A stretch of DNA of 64,000 nt from Pedobacter sp. MR2016-24 (GTDB lineage: Bacteria > Bacteroidota > Bacteroidia > Sphingobacteriales > Sphingobacteriaceae). How positions within the stretch are numbered: the stretch's first letter is position 1; every line of letters begins with the position of its first letter. Location of the stretch: positions 620,001 to 684,000 of the forward strand of contig NZ_JAPIVO010000002.1 in assembly GCF_026239655.1 (NCBI RefSeq). Direction: 5' to 3'. The notes under the pieces are model-generated. The model searched no databases and was not told the DNA's origin. It saw only the letters and a list, made by a program, of their open reading frames with translations. Positions 33,630 to 42,037 of the stretch are shown piece after piece. The translations under genes were made by a program, and so were the position numbers.

Positions 33630-34331
33630 ATGAGTTTTACAACAAAGATACAATCCTACGATGGCGTAGGCAAGTTCAACGTCTATGTAGCGGAGCCCGA
33701 TGGAAGACCCCGGGGAGCGGTTATCGTTATTCAGGAGATTTTCGGGGTAGATACAGACATTCGCTGGCGCTGCGATCTTTTAGCCCAGAACGGTTATCTG
33801 GCTATTGCGCCCGATCTATTCTGGCGTCTTGATCCGGGCATGGAATTAGACCCGGACATAAAGTCTGCCATGAAACGGTCTGTGGATGTGGTTATTCGCT
33901 TCAATACAGATAAGGGGGTACATGACGTACAGAGCACAATTAACAAAGCCCGTGAGATTGTAGGCAATAAGGCGAAAATCGGCCTGATCGGATATTGTCT
34001 TGGGGGGCGAATGGCCGCATTTGCCTCAGCCCGTACGGATATCGATGCAGCAGTTTCTTATTATGGAGTACAGATTGAGCGTATGTTGGGTGAAAAAGAT
34101 GCCATCAGAAATCCACTCCTGTTACATATGCCTGAGTTTGATGAGCATGTTGGTGAGGAAATTCAAAACCAGATTCATGCTGCATTTGATGGTAATGAGC
34201 AAATTACAATCTTCGACTATCCGGGACAACATCATGGATTTGCATGTGCGCTTGGCAAACGCAGATCAGAAGCCACGGCAAAGGTAGCGGACGAACGTAC
34301 TGCTCAATTTTTAGCGGAACATATTGGTTAA
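33630..34331 (+). CDS. Dienelactone hydrolase-family protein
   Basis: This 233-residue protein is an alpha/beta hydrolase with a Cys nucleophile: GYCLGGRMAAF (~121), VVIQEIFGVD near the N-terminus and QHHGFACA with the catalytic His (~200). The family opens dienelactone to maleylacetate in chloroaromatic degradation, and has other ester substrates. The ATG at 33630 directly follows the TetR operator; a longer frame from 33561 would run through it. It is the first gene of a three-gene operon with an EEHF-type amidohydrolase and a SnoaL-like protein. Confidence 0.87.
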   Translation: MSFTTKIQSYDGVGKFNVYVAEPDGRPRGAVIVIQEIFGVDTDIRWRCDLLAQNGYLAIAPDLFWRLDPGMELDPDIKSAMKRSVDVVIRFNTDKGVHDVQSTINKAREIVGNKAKIGLIGYCLGGRMAAFASARTDIDAAVSYYGVQIERMLGEKDAIRNPLLLHMPEFDEHVGEEIQNQIHAAFDGNEQITIFDYPGQHHGFACALGKRRSEATAKVADERTAQFLAEHIG

Positions 34332-34362
34332 TGTACGCAACTAAAATATCTAAAAGAGAATA

Positions 34363-35385
34363 ATGAAAATAATAGCTTTAGAAGAACATTTTGTACCTCG
34401 TCAGGTTCGCGAAGCCTGGGAGGCAACTGCTGCGATACAGGACTTTACGGTCTCGATGAATGGCAATCAATATGTCAGGCAATTGGAAGATCTGGAAGAG
34501 ATTCGCATTCAGGCAATGGATGATGCCGGTATTGACGTTCAGGTGTTGTCCTTGCCGTCACCCGGGGTTCAGAATTTTAAACCAGCAGATTCCATAGCAG
34601 TTGCGAGAGATTTTAATGATATCCTCACTGGTGCCATTGCAAACCGTCCGGATCGCTTCGATGGCTTTGCTACCCTTCCTGTACCGTCGCCAATTGCAGC
34701 TGCAAAAGAGTTACAACGTGCTGTGCAGGATCTTGGACTTAAAGGAGCGCTTTTAAATGGACGTGTCCATGAGCGTAATATGGATCATCGTGATTTCAAT
34801 CCAATCTATGAGGCTGCAGAGGCACTGCAGGTACCGTTATATATCCATCCGCAGCTTCCGCCATCCGGGGTGCGCGATGCTTATTACGCTGGTGTAGGTC
34901 CGGTTGCCGACATCATGCTTTCCATGGGGGCCATTGGCTGGCATTACGAAACTGGTATACAGCTTCTGCGTATGGTACTGACCGGAGTCTTTGACCGTTA
35001 CCCCAGGCTTCAGGTAATTGTCGGCCACTGGGGGGAAGTAGTCCTGTTCTATCTGGATCGCATTGGACAACTAAACCATGCGGGCCTCAAACTGGAACGC
35101 CCTATTGCTGACTACTTCAAACAAAACGTTTATTACACGCCAAGCGGCATCTTTAGTCAGCACTACTTTTCCCGTACGATTGAGATAGTGGGAGTGGAAC
35201 GAATGATGTTTTCCCAGGATTGGCCTTATCAAAGCTGCGGCGAAAAGGGTGCCCAGACATTTTTAGCACAAGCCTCAATCTCTGAAGCCGAAAGGGAAGC
35301 TATAGCACATGGAAATTGGGAGCGGCTTGTTAGTGGGATATGGCCTAACACAGCTACTGAAACAGGAGGTTCTGCTAAGTTATGA
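34363..35385 (+). CDS. Amidohydrolase-2 family decarboxylase-like enzyme
   Basis: This 340-residue protein has the ACMSD/gamma-resorcylate decarboxylase fold. EEHFVP at 7-12 gives the Glu-x-His metal pair typical of dihydroxybenzoate decarboxylases rather than the His-x-His of ACMSD. PLYIHPQLPPSG supplies the next His, VIVGHWGE the following one, and MFSQDWPY the catalytic Asp. These enzymes use a divalent metal to decarboxylate (or reversibly carboxylate) phenolic acids. With the dienelactone hydrolase upstream, an aromatic-acid pathway is likely. The stop overlaps the next ATG by 4 bp. Confidence 0.85.
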   Translation: MKIIALEEHFVPRQVREAWEATAAIQDFTVSMNGNQYVRQLEDLEEIRIQAMDDAGIDVQVLSLPSPGVQNFKPADSIAVARDFNDILTGAIANRPDRFDGFATLPVPSPIAAAKELQRAVQDLGLKGALLNGRVHERNMDHRDFNPIYEAAEALQVPLYIHPQLPPSGVRDAYYAGVGPVADIMLSMGAIGWHYETGIQLLRMVLTGVFDRYPRLQVIVGHWGEVVLFYLDRIGQLNHAGLKLERPIADYFKQNVYYTPSGIFSQHYFSRTIEIVGVERMMFSQDWPYQSCGEKGAQTFLAQASISEAEREAIAHGNWERLVSGIWPNTATETGGSAKL

Positions 35386-35822
35386 CTGGCATAGAGGAAC
35401 GACTGAAAGCTTTAGAAAATGAGCATCAAATCCGGGCGCTGACTGCTTCCTTTGCCGACAGCTGTCTTTCTGGAAATGCGCAGTGTTTTGAAGCATTGTG
35501 GGTAGAAGATGGTACCTGGAAGTTAGCCGAACCTCTTCATCTGGAAAGCAGAGGTCGCGACAGTATCGTAAAGCTATTCCTTGAACTTGCAACAGGCAAA
35601 CGTTTTTTTTGTCAGAAGCTGCATTCAGGTATAGTTACGATCTCGGGAGATACTGCAACTGCGCGCTGGATTTTATCCGAAAACGCTGCCAACCACGATG
35701 GATCATTATATCAAAGCACGGCAATATATGATGATCGGCTTGTATTTCAAGATGGAAGGTGGCTATTTCAGGCGCGGTATTGCAAATTTCTCGACATATC
35801 CCATACCGGAAATAATTCTTAA
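35382..35822 (+). CDS. SnoaL/NTF2-like protein
   Basis: This 146-residue protein has the cone-shaped NTF2-like fold signature: helix IEERLKALENEHQIRALTA, then DSCLSGNAQCFEALWVEDGTW and a beta-rich C-terminal half. Such proteins include polyketide cyclases, steroid isomerases and aromatic-ring hydroxylase small subunits. It overlaps the decarboxylase gene by ATGA and ends the operon, with a terminator 16 bp later. A role in the same aromatic pathway is inferred. Confidence 0.8.
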   Translation: MTGIEERLKALENEHQIRALTASFADSCLSGNAQCFEALWVEDGTWKLAEPLHLESRGRDSIVKLFLELATGKRFFCQKLHSGIVTISGDTATARWILSENAANHDGSLYQSTAIYDDRLVFQDGRWLFQARYCKFLDISHTGNNS

Positions 35823-35837
35823 GGAGCTGGACAGATA

Positions 35838-35876
35838 GTAACTGCACATATTTCATGTGCAGTTACTGTTTCCTTT
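35838..35876 (+). terminator. Terminator of the TetR-controlled operon
   Basis: gtaactgcacat (35838-35849) pairs perfectly with atgtgcagttac (35855-35866) over 12 bp with a 5-base loop. It is followed by the T-rich tgtttccttt. Confidence 0.75.
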
Positions 35877-35911
35877 AAAAATGAAGTTTTAAACTGATAA
35901 AGAGATAAAAT

Positions 35912-36394
35912 ATGAAAGAATGGAATGACTTTTTTTTAGCTACAGCAGCGGCAGCAGCAACTTTGACGGGACTGATATTTGTTGGAATTTCTATCAACCT
36001 CACACATATATTATCCTTCCCGCTCCTGGTAATTAAGGCTTCAGTGGCTTTGATATTATTATTAATGATCTTGATCTTTTCGGTTCTTTTACTCGTTCCG
36101 CAGGAAAGTCATTATTTAATTGGTTGTGAAACCATCGTACTTGGCTTAATCGTCTGGATTTTAATAACCAGGGCAGATTTTAAAATATATTATCAGTCAT
36201 TGACGGAATTTAAACGCATTTATCTTTTTACATTATTGTTTGATCAGCTTGCTACCATATTGTATGTCATAGGCGGAATCTCTCTTATACTATTTGGCAA
36301 TCCTGGACTTTACTGGACAGTAATGGCGATATTTTTATCATTCATCAAGTCCGTTTACGATGCCTGGGTATTACTGATTGAAATTAAAAGGTAA
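35912..36394 (+). CDS. Four-helix membrane protein, unknown
   Basis: The 160 residues contain four hydrophobic segments (about 8-35, 40-68, 72-90 and 105-150, the last probably two short helices). They begin with an Ala/Thr-rich stretch FFLATAAAAATLTGLIFVGI that is common in small uncharacterised membrane proteins. No catalytic motif was seen. It follows the operon terminator by 45 bp, so it has its own start. Function unknown. Confidence 0.65.
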   Translation: MKEWNDFFLATAAAAATLTGLIFVGISINLTHILSFPLLVIKASVALILLLMILIFSVLLLVPQESHYLIGCETIVLGLIVWILITRADFKIYYQSLTEFKRIYLFTLLFDQLATILYVIGGISLILFGNPGLYWTVMAIFLSFIKSVYDAWVLLIEIKR

Positions 36395-36467
36395 TCGAAA
36401 TATAGTTGTTTTACTAAGCTTTTGCTGCTATGCTGTTGTCAAACTCGTAGACGGTTTGCTCCACGTT

Positions 36468-37739
36468 TCAATGATGAGATACAACCGCTCTTCCAGCTTC
36501 CTTACCGATAGCCTTAACCCTGACAAACAATGCGATAAAAACCCCAGCTAAAAGCATAGAGATACCTGCCGCGACGAATACTCCAGAGATACCGGCATAA
36601 TTAAATAGTAATCCGCCCATGGCTGCTCCCGCTGCAATGGCACCCTGTACTGCTGCTACAACCATTCCTCCGGCACTTTCTGCCTCATCGGGAACTGCAG
36701 TGGACACCCAGGTTGACCATGCAACCGGCACCCCGCCGAAAGCCATTCCCCAGACGGCAATCAGCAATGCATGTCCGGTAAAAGTGGGTGGTAACAATAC
36801 CAGGAGCAATGCTACAACTCCAACCAAAATTGGCATACTGATTAATGTCCAGCGCAGACTTTGTTCCATGAGCCGCCCTGCCAGAAGCGTACCGGCAAAG
36901 TTCGCTGCTCCAAAGCCCAACAATAGTATGGCTATTCCATCAGCGCCAATTCTTATTGTATCCTCTAAGAAGGGACGGACGTAAGTAAAAAGGGAATAGT
37001 GGCCCATATGTGCCAGCACGCAGCCCAGCATTCCTACTATTATGCCCGGACGCAGCAGTACTTTAAGCACTGTTGTAGATTTGGCTGCCCGCTGTGAAGG
37101 CAGTTTTGGCAAAGTATACCATTGAAAAATTAACGTCACTACACCAATTGCCGCTGCTGCATAAAAAGCACTGCGCCAACCGAATAAGCCTCCCAGGTAG
37201 CTGCCCAGAGGCACAGAGACCACGGTTCCGACAGCTATGCCACTGAAAATGATCGATAAGGCACGTGGCACCAGTTTTAAAGGTACAAGACGCATTGCTA
37301 CTGCTGCTGCCATTGCCCAAAAGCCTCCAAGGGCAATTCCGAGCAAAGCACGCATCAATAAAAGCACCATTATGCTTGATGAGCAAGCAACAAAAAGATT
37401 AGAGACAATCATCAAAGCAGAAAAGCTGAGCAATACGATCCTTTTGTCTAAAGACCGTGTAAGTCCCGGTAGCAACAGTCCGGAAAACAATGCGGCTATT
37501 GCGGTCACAGTTACCGTCTGACCGGCTACCGCTTCTGAAAGCCCTAGTTCTGAAGCCATCGGTGTGAGCAGACTGGCAGGCAGGTACTCTGCTGTTAATA
37601 ATCCAAAGACGCCCATTGTTAGCGAGAAAACCGCTGTCCATGCCGGAGAGATCGGTTGAGTATTATCCTTATTAAAAAGGTTGACAGCTGATACCTGAGC
37701 ACCATTACTATTTTTTTTACATAGATTTTCACTTTCCAT
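36468..37739 (-). CDS. MFS transporter, DHA1/AraJ-like efflux
   Basis: This 423-residue, 12-helix permease has LLTAEYLPASLLTPMASELG in helix 1, the family sequence of sugar/drug efflux proteins such as AraJ and YdhP. SLDKRIVLL forms the loop 2-3 motif A remnant, and ALLGIALGGFWAMAAA is in helix 4. It probably exports a small drug-like or sugar substrate by proton antiport. I chose ATG 37739 over a TTG 24 bases upstream. An AraC-family gene 200 bp away on the same strand is a likely regulator. Confidence 0.88.
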   Translation of the reverse strand: MESENLCKKNSNGAQVSAVNLFNKDNTQPISPAWTAVFSLTMGVFGLLTAEYLPASLLTPMASELGLSEAVAGQTVTVTAIAALFSGLLLPGLTRSLDKRIVLLSFSALMIVSNLFVACSSSIMVLLLMRALLGIALGGFWAMAAAVAMRLVPLKLVPRALSIIFSGIAVGTVVSVPLGSYLGGLFGWRSAFYAAAAIGVVTLIFQWYTLPKLPSQRAAKSTTVLKVLLRPGIIVGMLGCVLAHMGHYSLFTYVRPFLEDTIRIGADGIAILLLGFGAANFAGTLLAGRLMEQSLRWTLISMPILVGVVALLLVLLPPTFTGHALLIAVWGMAFGGVPVAWSTWVSTAVPDEAESAGGMVVAAVQGAIAAGAAMGGLLFNYAGISGVFVAAGISMLLAGVFIALFVRVKAIGKEAGRAVVSHH

Positions 37740-37940
37740 AAATACATTATTTTTATGAAGCAAAGCTCCATTTTATGGTTAGTTTAAAATTATGCTAATC
37801 AAACATATGATTATTAACTTGGTGTAAGATCGGACATTTACAGGAAGTCTGCGGTTAGACAGCCATCTTTCTAATGACATGGTATGGGATATGATAACCG
37901 GAAGCAGGAATTAAATGCAGAAGGTGATTGATGTTTTCCT

Positions 37941-38855
37941 TTATAGTTTGGAAATAGGTGTACAAAGAGCTTTCCTGTACTTTAAAGGGGTTGTATTGGT
38001 TTGCTTCTTAAAAAAAATGATAAAATTTGCCGAATATTCAAAACCCAGGCTATAGGCAATTTCTGTTATATCCCAATTACTGAACTGTAATAGTGCTTTT
38101 GCCTCGTTAGTAATTCTATTGGCAATCCATTCCGTGGTAGTTTTGCCTGTGCTTTCTTTCAGAACTCTGTTCAGCGTATTGGTATGTACGTTGAGCTGCA
38201 AAGCAAATTCTTTAGCTGTTTTGAGTTTCAAGTTTTGTGTAGGGGCGTCGATAGGAAACTGCAGTTCTAACAGTTCCAGGAACATAGTAGTGATGCGCTC
38301 TGCTGAATTGACTGGTTGATAAAATGTATCTGCAGGCTGTATTTTCATTGCCTCATGCATAATGACCTGCACGTAGCTTCTTAATAATTCATATTTATGA
38401 GCGTATCCGGAACGGATCTCAGGGAACATGTTTTCAAAAATACCTTTTAATAACTCAATACTCTGTATTTTAGGGAAAAACAAATGATTTCCTCCTATCT
38501 TAAATAAAGGCGAATGTGAAAGGCTCTCACTTTTAAGGCTTTGGTTGATGAAGTCCTCAGTAAACAGGCAGAAATAGCCGGCCTGATCGTTCGAAGTAGG
38601 CTCCCACGAGTAGGGAATCAAAGGATTAAAGAAGGTAATGGATGGTTTATCAATCCGGATGACTTTATCAGCATAGCTTAATATTCCAGTACCTCTTGTG
38701 ATCATAGATATTTTATAGAAATCCCTGCGGTTGGGCGGCAGGGATGTACTATCACAAGAAAATTCTTCTCTGTTATACACGTTGAATTGTCCATTTTTAG
38801 GATATTCCCATCCATGCCGGCTATGAAAATCGCTTATATTCTCTCGTTTGTTCAT
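37941..38855 (-). CDS. AraC-family transcriptional regulator
   Basis: This 304-residue protein has an N-terminal cupin-like sensing region with LSYADKVIRID and FFNPLIPYSWEP. The C-terminal HTH pair includes AKEFALQLNVHTNTLNRVLKE and WDITEIAYSLGFEYSANFIIFFKK (split for length). It is a close paralogue of the AraC protein at 53.2-54.1 kb, sharing the F-N-V-[YF]-N, SYADKV, NPLIPY-WEP and GYFC-FTE motifs in order. Each copy neighbours oxidoreductase or transport genes. It probably controls the adjacent MFS gene. Confidence 0.87.
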   Translation of the reverse strand: MNKRENISDFHSRHGWEYPKNGQFNVYNREEFSCDSTSLPPNRRDFYKISMITRGTGILSYADKVIRIDKPSITFFNPLIPYSWEPTSNDQAGYFCLFTEDFINQSLKSESLSHSPLFKIGGNHLFFPKIQSIELLKGIFENMFPEIRSGYAHKYELLRSYVQVIMHEAMKIQPADTFYQPVNSAERITTMFLELLELQFPIDAPTQNLKLKTAKEFALQLNVHTNTLNRVLKESTGKTTTEWIANRITNEAKALLQFSNWDITEIAYSLGFEYSANFIIFFKKQTNTTPLKYRKALCTPISKL

Positions 38856-39043
38856 TTCATAAAATTATGAAATAAAAACATTTAGAAGTTTTTGTTTATT
38901 TGAGATTGCAGGATTATGGTCACTCTAAAAGTATAACCGTAATATCAATTTACCATTGCCCGACACCGCTTTCTAAGTCCGCATTTCACTTTCCCATGAT
39001 GCCCTTCTGCAGCTTGTTTTCTTCCAGATACAAAGAACTGTCT

Positions 39044-39808
39044 TTACAGCAGCGGCCGACCTAGTAACGCATTAAAAAGCAGCAGGGATACAAATGCGAA
39101 AAAGAAAGATGCAAAAGCGATCGTTGGGCGGGCACTTTTATAATTTGTGAGCAGGACGAAAAGAGGCATAATCTGCAGCGCATGCAATCCCATAAAATGA
39201 GCGATCCGCAGGTCACCTGCAATGCGGCTCCAATTAAATAGCGGCAGTCCGGGACCACCATCAGCTGCACCAACCGTGTGAGACATCTTAGCGGCCATCA
39301 AACCTCCTTCAAAAGCAAAGAAACAAGCCATAATAATCCCCAATCTGATTGCCCACAACATTGCCGGGGTAAGTTGTATGGCTTTCACTTTAAAAAACTG
39401 AATCCCGATATAAAGCGCAAATAATGTTTGGGAAACAATTACTACACCCATCAGATTAAATAAAAGCAGATTATAAGCACTGGAATGATTAAAATGAGAC
39501 AGCTGTCCCCTGGCTGCCTGCAACGCAATGGCGAACATTTCAAAACTCATCGCAAAGACAGTGAACCGTGCAAATCGTCTTTTGATAAGTTCAAAGGGTA
39601 AGTACTGTAAAAGCAAGGTCCAGGTAAGGCAGTATATCGTTATCGATATGGCAAATTTGATCGGTTTGATCCATAAGTTCAGGCCCATTAATTGCCGGTG
39701 ATCGAACAAGGCGGTAATGATAAAAACGATAAACAAGGCGAAGTGCGCCAGGCCACAGTAATACAATACCGGGCTGAGAGCTCTCATGCGGTTTAATAAA
39801 GTTCTCAT
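39044..39808 (-). CDS. Polytopic membrane protein, unknown
   Basis: The 254 residues contain about seven hydrophobic segments. Conserved-looking loops include DHRQLMGLNLWIKPIKFAIS and FNWSRIAGDLRIAHFMGLHALQ, the latter with two His and an Arg that could bind a cofactor. I have seen such proteins only as uncharacterised. Its start lies 2 bp from the end of the DUF4281 gene, so the two form an operon downstream of a Crp-like gene on the same strand. Confidence 0.7.
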   Translation of the reverse strand: MRTLLNRMRALSPVLYYCGLAHFALFIVFIITALFDHRQLMGLNLWIKPIKFAISITIYCLTWTLLLQYLPFELIKRRFARFTVFAMSFEMFAIALQAARGQLSHFNHSSAYNLLLFNLMGVVIVSQTLFALYIGIQFFKVKAIQLTPAMLWAIRLGIIMACFFAFEGGLMAAKMSHTVGAADGGPGLPLFNWSRIAGDLRIAHFMGLHALQIMPLFVLLTNYKSARPTIAFASFFFAFVSLLLFNALLGRPLL

Positions 39809-39810
39809 GG

Positions 39811-40221
39811 TTATTGACGAATTTTTTTAATGATCTGATAAAGCAGGAAGCCAACGGGACCGAACATAAAGGTCATTACGAGGCAGGGTATAACCAGCCA
39901 GTGAGAAATGTTTCTTTCCTGCGATGATCTGATGATCGCAAAACCGATCAAAAGGTCGAAGGCGAGATAGTGAACCCAACCGGCAAGTAAGAGACTATCG
40001 TTTGCAAAAAGTGTACGTACTTGTTGCAGGGATCCATATCCACCACCCGAAATGCTAAAGAAGCCAGTGATATAAATGCAGTAAATTACTGAAAGCACTA
40101 TCGGTACAAGGGGATAGCTGATCAGCCAAAGTGTTACTCGCCATTTAGGAAGGATGATCAAAAGCAGCCATTGTACTGCGGCAAGGCTGCTAACGAGTGA
40201 GAAGATCTGTGATGTTTCCAT
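39811..40221 (-). CDS. ABA4-like DUF4281 membrane protein
   Basis: This 136-residue protein has four hydrophobic helices and the signature GWVHYLAFDLLIGFAIIR, plus FGPVGFLLYQIIK at the C-terminus. Both are characteristic of the DUF4281 family. The plant member ABA4 takes part in neoxanthin synthesis, and bacterial homologues have no settled role. It is cotranscribed with the seven-helix protein that follows after 2 bp. Confidence 0.82.
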   Translation of the reverse strand: METSQIFSLVSSLAAVQWLLLIILPKWRVTLWLISYPLVPIVLSVIYCIYITGFFSISGGGYGSLQQVRTLFANDSLLLAGWVHYLAFDLLIGFAIIRSSQERNISHWLVIPCLVMTFMFGPVGFLLYQIIKKIRQ

Positions 40222-40319
40222 ATTGATTTATGCCGCGTTAAAATACGCATTGCAAAACTGCGCTTAATAAGCCTTTAGGAAAATGACTTTAGGTGAATAA
40301 AGTAAACGTTTTTATTATC

Positions 40320-40901
40320 CTATGTTAATTTTTTCGCTACTTCTGCCCGAATACGGCTTAAACTTTGAGGCAGGATACCAAGATAAGAAGCGATCAGGTG
40401 CTGTGGTAATCTTTCAAATATCTGCGGCCGGGTATTAAGCAGGGTCATATATCGTTCCCTGGCGTTACGGAGCATGAAGTCACTTTTGCTTCTGGCAGTC
40501 GCTAAGAAGAGCTGTTCGGCCATAATACGTCCGAATCTCTCGAAGCGCTGGCTATGCTGATAGAGCGCCTGCATGTCCGGATAACTTAAGGTAAATAACT
40601 CACAATCTTCAAGTGCTTCGATCAGACAGTCTGATGGTGTCTGCAGCAGGAAGCTTTCATAATCACCCAGCCATTCACCTTCAAAAGCAAACCCGATCGT
40701 ATGCTCTCCTTTTACAGTCCGGGAATAATAACGCAGACCACCTTTATGCACCAGTACCATCATTTTGCAGACCTGGCCTTCCTTCAGATAAAGTTCATAC
40801 TTTTTAAGGTGCAGCGGTCTGAGCCTTTGCATGAATAAGAAAAGTTCTTCATCGGTGAAGTCGACCAATTTGCGCAAAGCGCTAGTTATTACCTCGTACA
40901 T
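40320..40901 (-). CDS. Crp/Fnr-family regulator
   Basis: This 193-residue protein has a cyclic-nucleotide-binding-like beta-roll (LKKYELYLKEGQVCKMMVLVH, GEWLGDYESFLLQTPS). A C-terminal HTH contains IASYLGILPQSLSRIRAE. The Arg/Glu pair that binds cAMP in E. coli Crp is not obvious. It is a paralogue of the protein at 43450-44031, with the same length and HTH wording. I chose the MYEVITS start at 40901, because the 231-base upstream extension looks non-coding and would overlap the divergent promoter region. Confidence 0.85.
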   Translation of the reverse strand: MYEVITSALRKLVDFTDEELFLFMQRLRPLHLKKYELYLKEGQVCKMMVLVHKGGLRYYSRTVKGEHTIGFAFEGEWLGDYESFLLQTPSDCLIEALEDCELFTLSYPDMQALYQHSQRFERFGRIMAEQLFLATARSKSDFMLRNARERYMTLLNTRPQIFERLPQHLIASYLGILPQSLSRIRAEVAKKLT

Positions 40902-41046
40902 GATATGATTTGTGGGGCGATGTACAAATATATTACAACACACCAATATATGCCAGTTGATATTGATAAATATCAATGAGTTTAGAAATGCTGCGGGATA
41001 GTTTTGTCTCATTCCAAAAAGGAAATCAAAATCAAAACCATACGGC

Positions 41047-42018
41047 ATGAAAAACATTGAAAAAAGACAAACACAAATGAGACCGGCAGCCCAAACTACC
41101 CAGCGGTTAGGTATCACGTTCCTGACAGCCATACTGCTGCTTATCTTATCGCCAGCCAGGACTATCGCACAAGGTTATGTTGAAGGCGTAAACATATCCT
41201 ATGAGCACATGCCCATTACAATAAAAACGCCGGCAAATGAACAGCAATTTACCGGGAACAACTTAAAAATTGCTACGGCGATCCCTATATTCCTGACGCC
41301 GAATAAATCTAAATACCTAATTGTTGGCGGAAACCTGGAAGCTTTCAACTTTTCAGGCACCCACCCGGCTTTCCAAGTGAAAAGAGTTTACAGCATTTCC
41401 CCTACATTCGGTTACAGTACCATGCTTAGTCCAGCTTTCAACCTGACTGCATTACTAATGCCCACGATGAACAGCGACTTTGAAAATGTGAAAAGTTCAG
41501 CTATCAAATTTGGCGGTATCGTCAGGGGCAGTTGGAAGGCTAGTGAAAACCTGACCTGGAGAGCGGTATTGGGTTACAGAAGACAGTTCTATGGTCCCCA
41601 ATACCTCGTTACGGTTGGTATGGACTGGAAAGCCGGCGGGAAACTGCGGATCTTTGGTGATCTGCCAAAAGATCTTACCATCAATTATGCTTTAAACCAG
41701 AAAATGAATACCGGGTTTAACCTGTCTGTTCAAAATTCAACCTACCGTCTGGACAATCAGGAACGCTACTTCGAATACAATACGGTTAATCCGGGCCTTT
41801 TTTTGGAACGTTATATATCTTCCAACTGGGCGGTAAGGGGAACGGCCGCTTATACACTGATCAGAAACATGGAAATATACAATAAAACAGATAAGGCAAA
41901 AGCATTCGTCGATTTTGCAGAGTTTGGGGATCGCGCTGATCCGATCAATCCCGAAGTATCGAAGGGCCTGGCGTTTAAGATCGGCTTAAGTTACAGAATC
42001 GTTCCAGGCAAAAAATAA
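41047..42018 (+). CDS. Outer-membrane beta-barrel-like protein (DUF6268-type)
   Basis: This 323-residue protein has an N-terminal signal peptide (hydrophobic TFLTAILLLILSPARTIAQG, about 29-48). The mature chain has alternating aromatic/hydrophobic strands, ending in a C-terminal strand with LSYRIVPGKK. The pattern (GNLEAFNFSG, SPTFGYSTML, GIVRGSWKASENLTWR, AVLGYRRQFYGP) matches DUF6268 outer-membrane proteins. It precedes a fumarylacetoacetase-like gene by about 20 bp and is divergent from a Crp-type regulator. Confidence 0.75.
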   Translation: MKNIEKRQTQMRPAAQTTQRLGITFLTAILLLILSPARTIAQGYVEGVNISYEHMPITIKTPANEQQFTGNNLKIATAIPIFLTPNKSKYLIVGGNLEAFNFSGTHPAFQVKRVYSISPTFGYSTMLSPAFNLTALLMPTMNSDFENVKSSAIKFGGIVRGSWKASENLTWRAVLGYRRQFYGPQYLVTVGMDWKAGGKLRIFGDLPKDLTINYALNQKMNTGFNLSVQNSTYRLDNQERYFEYNTVNPGLFLERYISSNWAVRGTAAYTLIRNMEIYNKTDKAKAFVDFAEFGDRADPINPEVSKGLAFKIGLSYRIVPGKK

Positions 42019-42037
42019 TCACAATAATTTGATCATT

